Assembly: GCA_963693285.1 (NCBI GenBank)
Contig: OY848919.1
Location: 11,775,461 to 11,839,460, forward strand
Direction of reading: 5' to 3'
DNA length: 64,000 nt
Origin: Xestospongia muta
Taxonomy: Eukaryota > Porifera > Demospongiae > Haplosclerida > Petrosiidae
The translations under genes and the position numbers were made by a program. Below, one piece after another: positions 1 through 14,300 of this stretch. The notes beneath the pieces were generated by a model. It was given only the letters and a program-made list of their open reading frames with translations, was not told the origin of the DNA and searched no databases. Every line of letters starts with the position of its first letter. The stretch's first letter is position 1.

Positions 1-288
1 AGGTATAAAATGGCAAACATACAATATGTACCATGCGACACAAGACAAACTCTGCTTATATTTAGATAATAAAGATGCATGCTAAATTAGAGAGGGTTGT
101 ACAGTACTGCCATTGATTGTAAATCCTCATGGACAGTCCATGGCAATACTGGACATGTTTGAAATTAGACACTAAGAAGGAGCATACAAAAAATATATGT
201 GGCAGAGAAAGTGAGAGAATGTACAGACACTTTCAAAATAGCAAGAAGATTGCAGAGCAATCAAGTATAGACAGAGCTATGAACTTAC

Positions 289-3200
289 CTCAAATATAGT
301 GAACTTGTGGGCTTGATTTTCTTGTAGTTGCTTTACTTTCTGTGAATTTTTTGCTGCTATACCTCTAATGTATGATTCTGAGAAACGGGATACATGTCTA
401 TAGAGAGAAAGGAATGAATCAAGGTAAAAATCTCCTTAGGGGATGTACATGTATCTAAAAAGAAACTAAGGTTATAGGTAATAAGGTACAATTACTCTCA
501 TGTGCTGTTGAATTTAAAAACTGTGTATAATACTATCTTCATACCTCCCATCTGAGAGCAGAGAAGTGAAATAGCTCCCAGCTGTTTTCTGAAGAGACAT
601 TTGCCATTCCTACATAGATGTAAAAGGAAGTGACATCCAAGAACAACATAGTTAGTTGTTATACTGACTTGTGAACATAGCAACATGGTTATCTCAACAA
701 TGCTAGAATTTTCAGCCAATTTTAGTGCAGCTGGTAGGCATAAGAAGAATATTACAGATCATAACACAAAAAACAATACTTAAGTTTCCTTACTATCACT
801 AAGGAGTTGTCTACCATCAACACTAGTCAGAACCTTAGCAAGAGCTGGTTTGTAATCAACTAGTAACTGACAAAGACAAGTCCCAGCAAGCCTCAGACTT
901 ACAGAAACCTGTAATATGGAAAAATCATTAGATAGTAGTTTTAGCTGAACTAACTTGTTCAGAGACATCTACAGCGTGTGTAAGAGGCATAATAGTTGGT
1001 GGATGAAGGACACCTTCAGTTCCCAAAAATGTCACAGACTTCTCAGTGAATTCTTTCAAATCTGATGCAGAACCTAAAGAGCTAGCACTATCATCATGAC
1101 TGTCACTACGAAGGAGATGAGATGGTAATGGTGAAAGGCCATCCTCTCCTTTATCACAAGGAGACTGTGATAAATTAAAAGTTTCTGGAATCTCCAGGTG
1201 CTCTCCTTCTATTGGTGCCTGTCCTCCAATATCAGATAATGATAATTGAGGACTCTGAGTCTCACTAAAGCTATCAGTCCTTTCTGAGTCTGTTCTAGAA
1301 TGAGGTTTTCGAGTGGTTGAGAGCTCCCCTCGTTCCTTATCTACAGAATCTAATATGTTCTTGTATCGTGCAACACAAAGAACTGAGAGATAATATAAAA
1401 CATTAGACACTTGAGCCTGAATCAAAGATTTATTCTCCTATTAATATAAAAAGGTAGTAATAACTTAGCTTTTCTTTAAACATAAACATGTACTTACAGA
1501 TTCTTTTGGGATGACTTTATGTAACAAGCTAATGTTTTCTTTAGAGAGTAACAGCTGACAGTTTTTTAAAGATTCTAACTTTTTCTTCAAAGATTCTGAA
1601 ACATACTAAAGAAAGAAGTGAACATTTACTATTGCTGGGAGACTACTGTAAATACCTTATCTAAAGAAGAGTCATTGATTCCAATAGTTTTAAGAAGAGA
1701 TTTAGACTGGTGCCTTAACTGTTCTATTGCTTGTTTGTGTCTATGATACCAAGTGTGCTGGTCCTAACAAGAAAAATATTAGATCATAAAAATAATATTC
1801 AAATTAAACTGCATACAAAGAACACTAACCTCAAAGTCAGTGTTTGCTTGGATACAATCTAAACTTGTCACAACTAAAACTAATAAAAACAAATATTATT
1901 AGGAAAGGTACTATACATCATGACATACTTAATCTCAAACATTGCTTCAAGACTCCTCCAGGCTCCATGTTCATTCTACCTTCAACCATTGAGAACTTGA
2001 GACCTCCACTAAGTACTAAGTCTTCCATTAAACTAAGACATTGTCTTAAGAGTGGTTCTATATTTGCAGAGGAGTGAAGGGTGTCCTAAATAAATAGTTA
2101 AAGACATATGACTAAAATAAAGTGAATTATTTTAATAAGCATGCATCCAGTGGCAAGATTGCCATTTGAACATGAGTACTTTCTTACTTTCTCAATTCTT
2201 CTTTTCTTTTTTGTTTTCCCTATCCTACCACAACATTCACTCATCAATGTCTTTATCCCACCTGTCATAGTAATAAAACTATCAACAGTCAGAACAAGCA
2301 GTTGAAGAGAATTAAAGATAAAATGAAGGCTAGTCTTGTCAGCAAGGTAGTCAGATATTTTGAAGTGGCCTTCAGCTGTCTCAGTTTCCCTATTAAAATT
2401 TCGATTATTGTTTAAAAATTTAACTCAGTACCTTTTCCATTTATTGAGAATATCTTGTATAGATGTTAAAATTTGTTTGAATAATGTTATGTGCTCGAGA
2501 GACCAGTCAAATTTGGGAAACTTTCCAGTTTGACTGGTTTTAGTAGTAGTAGTCGTCTTGACAACAGGCACATCACTCTGCATGGTAGACTCAACAAGAT
2601 GAGAGATACTACTACTTGTAGGAGTACTGTGTATTTCTGAACCAGTGAGTGAAACCTCAGACAAACTCTCTATTTCTGTGTCATCTTCAGTAAGACTTCT
2701 ATAAAAGGGAGTTAGATAATGACAAATATCTTATGAGGTAATGCAGGCAAAAGTAACAAATTATGCTTTTACCCTGTTTTTGTAAGGCTTCTAGGTTGAC
2801 TACCAGTAGCTCTGATTGTTTGTGGAGTAAGGGAACTGTCAACAAGACCACCCAAATCACTTTCTTGAGTGAGCGATGTAGAACTATCTTCATCCCTTGG
2901 AGCATCAATGGATTTTATAGCCAATGGTGGCAATGATGACCGGGGCTGAAGAAGACCTTTTTTAACTCTCTGTACAGATTGAGAAGAGAAAACATAGACA
3001 ATGAGTTAGTGGACTATGGTATTGATGAATTATCAGATTTGACGTACATGTGCATGTATAGTGGCCGCTGTGTGGACCCATAAGCGCCATCCTTCTTCTT
3101 CTTCAGTGATAGCATACATTAATACAGTATGAAAGAGTTGATAAAGAACTGTTTGTAGACTATCAGTTTCTATAATTAAAGGTAAAGATCTAGAGTATTA

Positions 3201-6200
3201 TTGGGTTTATCTCTCAGTGGTACCTTCATCACTACTGCTATCAGCTAATACCAACAAGTAATTCTGCCATTCTGGTACACTTAACAAAGCTCTAAATTGC
3301 AAAGAAGAAAATAATGTACAGAAAATGTTAACATTATTATAATATTTAAAATAATAGTCTGGTAACAGTACAGCAAGGTTTTTCTTTCTATTTCTTACAA
3401 GCAGTTATTGTGGCTCTGGGAAGACAGGGAAGTAATGTAAGTCAAAAGTTGGAGTCTCATTGAGTGTTGTTCCATAATAGTATCAGATGTATCTTCTCTT
3501 TCTTCTCGTTTCTTTTCTTCTGATATGTTCAATGTAGTAATAAGACTAATCATTACAGAAACAACACCTTTAATAAAGAAAATCAACAATATAATTTATT
3601 ATATAACACATCAAAAATATCGTAAGTATTAAGTATTATGAGATACTGAGGTTGGAGCGTCAGCTTACCTGGAAAGGTAATGTGATGGTCAGGCTCTAAT
3701 GTAATGTAGTGAGACTCTATAAGTCGTCGAGATGGTTTATCTAACATGAGCTAAAACAAAGAGAACATCAACAGGTAAGAAACATTGTACTACTAAAGAA
3801 TAAATAATAGAAATCATTGCTTACTTGGAACAGAGTGTTAAACATTGGTATCGAGATAGGTTGTCCCGATGATAGCAACTTCTCATTAACGACAGCCAAA
3901 AGACCATCTGATTCAAGTAGAGTTTGTCGTTCTCTAGAGACAAGAATCTGTAATAACATTATAACTCCTCTGGCTTTACTTTGCTGTGGAATGATGTAAG
4001 ACTTTTGTTAATAACTTCAATGAATTGATCCGTAGTTCTTCTGATGCACAAGCTAGCAGTCTTGCGGTAACTCTATAAAGAAAGAAAGGTAAACCATTGG
4101 GAGGAGGGCTTTTTTACTTTAAGCCACCAGAGGTCTTTAACAACCTAATCAAATTGATATTAGTGTCTTCAAAAACTAATGCCAATAACAATGTCAGTAC
4201 ATCAGAGAGGTTTCCTTCCTATAGAGTGGATCAATGTGAAAGGATAACAAACAATAAAGAGTTAATGGCAAAGGCCTCCCAGAGGAAACATATTACCTCT
4301 GGAACTGAAAGTAGGTAGTTTAATATAGATGTTAATTCCATTTGCTGTATTCCTTTACCCTAACATAAAGAAAACATAATAATCATAAGAATGATAGGTA
4401 TATTGACATATAACTTACTCTGGTCACAAATTGTTTTACCATCAATATCAGATAGGGTCTGATGTCTTGATGATAAGATTGACCAGTGGACAAACTGTAA
4501 TGCTCTTTCAATATAAACATGAGTTGACTGACTCCTATGACCACTCGTAGATCAAGTGAGGTTGTTCCTAATTTCTGCATACAAAACTCTGTAGCAAGTT
4601 GACTGTATAAAAATATTTGGACCTGGAGAAATATAGAAAGAAGTATGCGATGGGGCAATAATATTCAAGAATGTCCAACCAATAAGACGGAGAGATAAAT
4701 ATAAATAATAAGAAGTATTATAAAGAGATGACGAGTTCACATATCTGTAATTATCACTTGTATGCGTTTTTAAATTACAAGAAAAAATAAAGGTTGCTTT
4801 AAATGTGATAATATCTCTAGAATATTTATCCTTATACAAGGGCATTTTATAAAACAAACTAAAACGCTAAATTATCACTTTTAGTACTAGGTACTCTCAC
4901 CCACAAAATAAAACAGTTATATGTATGTGTGACTCTATGTGTGGGTGTGGGTGACTGTGTGTGGGTGTCGGTGTTTGTGTGCATCATTTCACTGTATAAA
5001 GTGTGAAACATCAACAACACTACTGAAAAGAAACATGTCAAAAATATCATTGATAAAGAATAAAGAGAATGTTGTCATGATAGCGTATATGTAAACTTAA
5101 TTATCCCCTATTGCTATATTGTATACGTAAACAGTAATAGAGAGATATAACTTCGACCAAGTATGAAAAATATCTCCTACAAACTTAAGAGGATCAAATT
5201 TAAAGAGGCATTATTTTGCCTCTTAATTTATTTCCTATTCATTAACAGAGTCCTTGTATTTTCTTTTGCACTGTTTTTAATACCAAAAACAGTAAAACAA
5301 GTCGTCCTAACATCAAATATTATACTCTACGGTCAATTGTTATTTCCAATACCTGAATGGGTAGCAGATGCTTGGATTGGGAGGTATAAAGTCATTAAAG
5401 CTGGAATATTGATTAGTTTAATAGCTAATGTGGTCACCATATGTGCCATCATTACGATGTGTAATATATCATCAAGTTTAAAACCAGTTCAAATTATCAT
5501 CTGTATTGGCCTTGGAGTTAGTGCATTGGGTTATGCAGCAATGTCAGCTAATATAATACCATTTATTTTAGATCAATGTATAGGTGCATCAGGAGAGAAA
5601 CTAAGTGCATTGATTCATTGGACATTATGGACTTCAATACTGGGATCATTCATTTTAAAGGTCATCGGGATCAATCTCATTTAATAGCAGAGGAACATTA
5701 TGAGAAATATATGGATCAAGAAGAAGATTACTGGAGAGAACATGACTATAGCTATGGCTCCGTTAATTAAACTTGTCATTCATGGAATGTAAATCCATTT
5801 TATTACCAGTTGTTAGGCTAAATTTTTCTTACTGTTGAAAAAGTAGTTGTATCAAAAATATGCAATTTATGGCAAATTAAAAATATCACATCAAGATTAT
5901 GCTTATTTCTTAACAGCTGAAATTTGAGGTAATACCAATTATTTTGCATGTAACATTTTCAGTTTCACTTTGTCTTGTTTGATTAGATTCATGAATAGAA
6001 TTAAGTTGTGCTTTACTGTTGCTTTACTGTAAAGATCATTTACTGAAAAAAGATATTAATGAGATTAAAAAATTATGAGTTGATATTAAATATGTTTCAT
6101 TGCACATTATATATTAGAGAAGAAGAGGAGAAACTTAATTCTTGTGCATGCTCGTTAGATTGTTCAATAAATCTCTCAAAATGGTCCTCTACAATTTGAT

Positions 6201-9200
6201 GTATATTGACTATATTATCTCTCACACGTAACTTATAGCATTTAGCACAAATTAAAAAAAGCACAAAAACAATTAAAACAATCACACTGCTAACTATGTA
6301 GTAATAACCAGGGAATCTTACATGAAGAAAATGAAATGGTAACTGCACAATAGATCTTGTGATAAAAGCCAAACCTCTACCAGCATACCATACACCCACC
6401 ATAAACCCTCGCATTGGCTGTGGTGACTGAGCAAGAACGAACTCAAGTGATGTCACCAATATCAAGAAATAAGCAATGCCTCCAAATGTTTGAGGTAGCA
6501 ATAACCATTTGTAATCTATTGGTAGTGATAAAGTGGAGTTGTGTAAGTAATTGCTTCTGTCCTCTGAGCTAACTTTAAAATATCCAATCCAAAGGTATGA
6601 CAAATATAAAATATTTGTGAACAAAGCAAATATTAGTCCCAGACCTATTCTCTTGAGCATACTAGGAATGTAATTATAGAAACATGGATAGATTAGAAAC
6701 TGATAAAGGAGAATCAAAAGGCTAGTTATTATGTAGTGAGCATTTCTAGTAAATGACACAATATTATAGTAATGTTTGGAATGCTGGGAGTATCCACTAT
6801 ATTTTGAATATCCAGAAAAACTTTCAGTCACTGCCAGTGAGTCCCATAAAAATCCAAGTGCAATTAAGAATATTAATAATAGTGGAATTAGACGTAGAAC
6901 AGTTTTAACATCTTCTACCTGCTCTTCTGAGAATATTCCACCATATTTTTCCTTGCCTAAGTCTAGTCTTGAAGGGTAGTCCTCCTCCCAGTAGGTCAAG
7001 GCACTACGATTCCTGGGGTATTTGTTCTTTCTAGCATAGTTGAGTACTTTAGCAATCAGTTTTATAGGGTTGGTAATTTGAGGGGTAGTATCAAGCCAGT
7101 CTTTAAAGAAGTAGTTGGTAATAGGAATAAGAAAAACTAAGATAATAATGCATACAATGGGAACGTCAAAATATTGAGATGAAATTTGGTCAGTGGTAAT
7201 ATTCTCTATACCTATCCACACCAAGAGACCCATGTTCATAACCATAGCATGCCAGTGAACAACAGCACTTAACTCTTCCGATGAGGATCCAATGAGCTGA
7301 TCAATATTAAAAGGTAGGATATTGGCCTTGATCCCAGCACCAACTAACTCGTTGGCAACTTTAATAATCCAAAAAATGATTAAACCATATGTGTAGTACT
7401 GAAAATATATTAGAACAAAGCCAGAAATACAAACCAGAAAAATACCAATATAGAGATAACCACAAGTGATTATTAAACGATATCGACCAACTCGAGTATC
7501 AGCAATGAGTCCCATAAAAGGAAACAGGAGCATGAAAAAATAACGTAAATTTTCATTGATCATAGTCACCTTGTACCAATTCAAATGACCAATCTTCATC
7601 ATTGCAAAAGACATCTCTCTCCATAAGACACCGACCATAAGTTGATACTGCAAACAAGTAACAGCATCCCAGAAAAGAATCAACAATGCTCCTTTAGAAT
7701 GAATACGTTGAAAACGATAGGAGAAAGTACATCTCTTTCTCTGGTGGTTATGAACTAAAAGAGCTTGACGTTCAGACATATTAGTTCTTGTCAGAATAAG
7801 CTACGTTCAAGTCTAGCATTATATTCAAAGTCTTCACTTTTGTACATTGACAAAAGGATTTTGGAGTGAAATGTTATGAAAATTGTTCATAGAAATACAA
7901 ACTGTTATGTTGTCATAAGCATTTCTGTACTATGACAGTTTCAATTTTTAAATGATTACAATAGCAAGTTTATACAATATTCCCCGTTGTTATGATTCAT
8001 TACATTTGTACCTGTACAAATTGTAATCATTTAAAAATTGAAACTGTCTTAGTACAGAAATGCTTATGATAACAAAACAGTTTATGATAGGATAATTACA
8101 AGTAGGACATTTTGAGGGCAAAATAAGTATCACCTAGTACCAACTGTCATAGTACAGAAATGCTTATAGGTAATAACAAAATAGTTTATGGTAGCATAAT
8201 TACAAGTGGGGCATTTTGAGGGCATGTCTATGACAAAATAAGTATCACCTAGTATCTGGAAAAGGTTAAAGCAATAAGTATGTGCTAATACCCAATATAA
8301 GTCGTGATGTAGACCAATTGCACAAAAAAATTGTTTATTATATCAATGTTAAGATAGTTTCGAAATTAACTGATTACTTCATAGTTTGTTTTGATAACTT
8401 ATAAACAAGTTTCAATTAAGAAAGATATTGAAAATGTATGCTTAACACCTCTCGACATCAGGGAAAATTGAGAAGGGTAGTCCATGCATGACACATGATA
8501 CAAGAGCACTCGCTCTTACACAATTTAGTTAAGATACAACATGTTGTTCATGTACTTAATATCAATTAAGCCTGAGTTTTTTTAAAGTCTATTTATGATA
8601 TTCTTATCAACTGAAACAACAAAGGTAAGAAAAGTATGCCAATTTTGTATAATGAAAATAAACAAGGTGAAGTACCCACTTGGCAATTACTAGCAATAGT
8701 AAAGAAGACAAGAATCAGTCTTATTCAAATATGAGATTTAACTATAAAATTCAGCAGATTATCTTCAAAAAAGCACTGTACTGTTTTTTGATCAACTTCT
8801 TATTCATCAATGGTATTCTTCTATTACGCTTTGCCACATTAATGACACCAGAAACAGTCGAAGAAGCTGTTTGGCTGTCATACTATCTAGCTTACATTCA
8901 ATTTTTATTTCCTATACCTGGATGGATAGCAGATGCTTGGATTGGCAGATATAAAGTCATCAAAGCTGGGATATTTGTTAGTTTTATAGCTAATGTGGTC
9001 AGCATATTTGCCATCATTATGATATGTCATGTGTCATCAAGCTCAAAACCACTTCAAGTTATGCTATACGTTGGCATGACTGTCAACATGCTAGGTAATG
9101 CGGCAATGTCAGCCAATATAGTACCATTTATTTTAGATCAATGTATAGGCGCATCAGGAGAGCAATTAAGTGCATTGATACATTGGACTTTTTGGACTTT

Positions 9201-11348
9201 CTTTCTAGGGCCATTCTGTTTGAGTATCACTTATTGTATGATACCAAATTCAACTATCAGTAATTCTACAGCACTATTTGTTTATCTGGGAGCATCCTTC
9301 ATATCTTCCATAACAGCAATTACTCTCATTATTGTAGGAAAAAAATGGCTGGACACTACACATCAGGTTACTAATCCTATCAAATTAATAGTTCAAATAC
9401 TTAACTATGCCAGAAAAAAAAAGTACCCAAGGAATCGCAGTGCTTTGACTTACTGGGAGGAAGACTACCCTTCACGATTAGACCTGGCTAAACAAAAATA
9501 TGGCGGTCCTTTCACAGAGGAAGAGGTGGAAGATGCCCGGACTGTGCTCCAATTGGTACCACTGCTTATTTGTTTGATAGTCCAAGGACTAACTGAAGGT
9601 CCGACATTTATTACTCAATACACAAACGCTAGCTTTCATCACGCTAATGCATGTATAATTGATCTCATTCCGAGAAACATGACCTTTGTAGTATTGGTGC
9701 CATTGTACCACTTTCTTCTACAGCCATTATTCTATAAATACATTCCTAAAATGCTAACAAATGTTAGTTTAGCAACTATCATACTGTTTCTCAGTATAGT
9801 AGCATACTTTGGTCTTGACACATATGCTCGAGTCCATGCTGACGATACAATAGATTGTTTACTTTCAAATGAGACCGCAATCTTACCATTAGATTACAAA
9901 TGGCAGATACTACCACAGAGTTTATATGCACTGGGTAGTGTGATAGTACAGATTTCATCGCTTGAATTCGTTGTAGCACAAACTCCTCAAAAAATGAAAG
10001 GATTGACTATTGGACTTTGGTATTCAACAAGTGCTTTTGGAGATATCATTGGTGATCATTTTTATCATCCATTTCAAAGTATAAAATCATCTTCATGGTT
10101 AAGTTGTGATTTTTATTATTATTTAGCTGAAATAGTTTTTGCATTTGCTGTAATTATAGTCTTCCTGATATTAGCTAAACGTTACAAGTTACGTGTAAGA
10201 GAGAGAGAAATCAATGTTCATTTAATAGCAGAGGAACATTATGAGAGATATATGGATCAAGAAGAAGATTACTGGAGAGAACATGACTATAGCTATGGCT
10301 CCATTAGTTAATCTTATCACTGGTGGAATTTATAGTCAGTGATATTACCAGTTTTATCTTACTATTTAATTGCTAGTTATCAAAAATTATGTTGAACTAA
10401 ATTAAAAGTTGTAGTAGGTTAAAAATATCACAAGCATGATTGTACTTATTTGTTAATCAGTTGTAAATGTACATTAACTACTTTGAGTTTTTAAATTAAC
10501 TCATTTGGTTTTTTTAATGACTTAATTTAAAAATTTATATATTTTAAATGAGTATAAATATGTCTTTACACAACTAAAGTAAACATTTTTGCCAATTGTA
10601 CAGAGATTACTTAACAAAGAACAAACAAGTAACACCATCCCAGAAAAGAATCAACAACCATCCTTTAGAATTAATACATTGAAAATGATAGAAGAAGTAC
10701 ATTTCTGTCTCTGGTGACCATGAGCTAGAAGAGGTTGATGTTCGGACATATCACTTGTGATCAGTAAAGTTATATACAAATACAAAGATATTATATAAAG
10801 ATTATAATCAAAAGGAATAATAACACTTTAATTACATATATACTAAGATTACATATCTCTATTGTTTTACTTCTATACAATGGAAATTAACAAAAGTAAA
10901 CAGATGTTTTATTTTCACTTTCAATATGCAAAGCATGACTATATAAGGTATTCCTGAAGACCAATTGATATTTATCACTATTATTTGTATATTCACTATA
11001 AGAAAAAGTGTTCAGACATTAGTTCAAACAGAATTCCAAATTGAAACAGGTTTAATCCTTAAGAAAATTATAGACTACAGTGTGTTATAGAAACAGCACA
11101 TTTTCGTTTTGTAATTGTCATCCATATCATATTCATAATCTTTGTAAGGGACTCAAAGGGGAGCTATGACTTGGCTATGGAATACAAACACTTAGTATAT
11201 ATGGATTCAATGTCTCCACTATTACACAATACAAGAAAAGTTAAATTGAGGTGATGTATACTATTCATAGAAAAACAAACTGATTTGTTAATTTTGTTAA
11301 TACTAACGCAGTTCATTATTAATCCAATTACTTTATATTTCAATAATG

Positions 11349-11380
<32 letters not shown>

Positions 11381-14300
11381 TGTATATGTATTGTGTTGAT
11401 CTAAATTATTGCTGTGACTGCTATTTATAAGATTAACATTATCAAAATGTGACCTTTAGTTTCTATAGCTAACATAAACAGTTGATAGATAAAAATCATG
11501 CTGGTTCCAAAAATAGTTTATCTATAAATATAGCATACTTTCAACTTAAATCAGTTTCTAAAAGCAATTAGTTTAGTATTTACTTGTTAAAGATGAATGA
11601 GTCAGTTACTTTGCTGAAAAAAAGAAGAGTGAGCAATGATAACAACACCAGCTGTTGTATAAACTATCATCCACAAAGAATCCACTCTAAAGGAGCTATA
11701 TTATGTCTTTTGGTTAGGTTACTATTAGCGATTGGCAATGAAGCCACGATTTTTGCAACTGCAGTCACAGCAATAACAATATTTGAAGCCAACATCATCA
11801 CTTATCTGGCTCCATCACTGAAACTCTTTTCACCAATAGTTGGTTGGATAGCTGATGCTTGGTTTGGGAGGTATCAAGTTATAAAAGTTGGTGTGTACAT
11901 TTCTCTTGCAACCAATATATTAGCTGTAACTGCTGCCTTTATCTCATATATGTCTACATCAATATTTAACCATAATGCCTTTGAAGTATTGGCATATATT
12001 TTTTTATCTATCAGTATGTGTGGCAGTGCTGCCTTCACAGCTAATATCATTCAGTTTTCATTAGATCAATGTCTCGGTGCTACAGGAGATGAACTAAGTG
12101 CTGTCATTCAATGGAACGTATGGACTTCATATTTTGCTTATTGTATTTTCAGTATGTGGACATCTTCCATTTCAAATCTTCTTCTACTAGGAGAATATAC
12201 TTTGTATACAACTGTTCCTATAACCATTGTATTCTCTATAACTACAACAATTGTTTTCTACATTGGCAAACGTTGGCTAGATACTACACATCAAGTTACC
12301 AATCCTATCAAACTTATTGCTCAAGTACTCAACTATGCCAGGAAGAACAAATACCCTAGAAATCGCAGTTCTTTGACTTTCTGGGAAGAGGACTACCCTT
12401 CACGATTAGACCTTGGTAAAGAGAAATATGGTGGACCTTTCTCAGAGGAGGAAGTTGAGGATGTCAGGACTATATTGCAGTTGACTCCATTGCTCGTTTG
12501 TGCAATGTTGTACAAACTTTTGGATGGTAAGATGGAACAATGGTTTAATTATATGAGTACAAACCATGTCTATATGTCATTCAGGTGGATCATTTCAGTG
12601 GCACCTAATTTAGCTTTTGCAGTATTCATACCTGTGTTCCATTTTATTATTCATCCTATCTTTTACAAATATCTACCCAGCATGTTTAAAGCCATTGGAA
12701 TAGGAGTCTTCATACTCTTTTTAAGCCTCATAGTTCAAATTGCATTGGACATTGTCATACATAAAGAATCAGAAGAGCCTCAACAATGTACATATAAAAA
12801 TGACACAATTATTTTGCCCATTGACTATCGTTGGATAATTCTACAAGAAACGCTGTATTCTATAGGCTCAGTTATACTAGTTATATCTTTAATGCAGTTT
12901 GTTGTAGCTCAAACACCCGAGAAAATGAAAGGATTAACAATTGGTCTGTATTATTTGTTTGTTGGAATTGGATATTTATAGGTTTTCATTTACACAAACC
13001 ATTTGAAAATATATCATCCTCAAAATGGCTAAGCTGTGAATTGTACACTGACATAGCTGAACTGATATTGTTCTCTGCTATTTTAATTATTTTCCTCATT
13101 CTTGCAAAACGATATCGATTACGTATAAGAGAGAGAACAATTAATGTCTACTTAATAACTGAAGATCATTATGAACGGTATTTGGACCAAGAAGAAAAAT
13201 ATCAAAGAGAACACGAACTATCTTATGGCTCAACAAGCAGCATAGATTAATAATCGTTCATCTGAATACAATTATGAACACTTCAATAAGAGAAAACTAA
13301 ACAGTATTTAGTGTGAAACGTTTTACAGTACAAATACAGTTTTTTTTAAGAGTATTAATTTGCTGCATAAAACAAATGAGTTTGTCCTTACAAAAACAGT
13401 TGAAATTTTGCAATATGAAAGCTATCATTAATTTAGTAAAATTAAGAAGTGGGTATTCAACAATCAGATCATTCTAATAAATGATGTTACAATATATACA
13501 AGGATTTTGATTGAATTTGAGAGAAGAATATTTAAATTTATAAGAGAGAGATTAGTATATTTTGTATTATAAGTGCTTAGAGCAAAGAAATTCTCATGTT
13601 GTTCAAAAGGTATTGAATAATTTTTATAGTAGTACAAAAAAGTTGTCACTGTGAGAATTGAAAAATTCCACGTGCAGCAGATCTAGTCCTATACAATAAG
13701 TTACAATGATTGCTCAGTTTTTTGAAGCACTGGGTCACAGTGTTATTGTACAACTGTAGTAAAGTGATAGCAAATAGTCCTATCACAAAGCATTCAAGTG
13801 GCAAAAATATGGAAATGCTGCATTTTAGACACCATGCACCGTGATATATAAAACCACTTAGGGCATAATGATATCAACAGGACATTTTTCAAAAATTAAG
13901 TTTGGTTTATAACTTATTGGTATATTGTAATATGTATCATGAAATTCATCTAATCAGCACTATATGTGTAAATATATACTTAAAGATATTGTTAGATATA
14001 ACATTTTTGTGGTAGTAATGATGTAAACAATATAACAATTGGTTTATTTGTTTAGTAACTAGTTAGTAACAAAAGAGTTTTCTTTTTATGACTAGTGATA
14101 TTGTCAACAAGTATATCCAAACTTTGTTATGTGTGTACATATTGTATTGTGGTATTGATCAAAGTCTTGTCCTCTTAAATGAGGTTACTAATTACATCGT
14201 TAACATAACCTTTAGTAGCATAAACAGCAAATTAGATAAAACATACTCGCACCTTACAAATATAAGTTATTTTAGAAATATTGTACACTTTCAATTCGAA

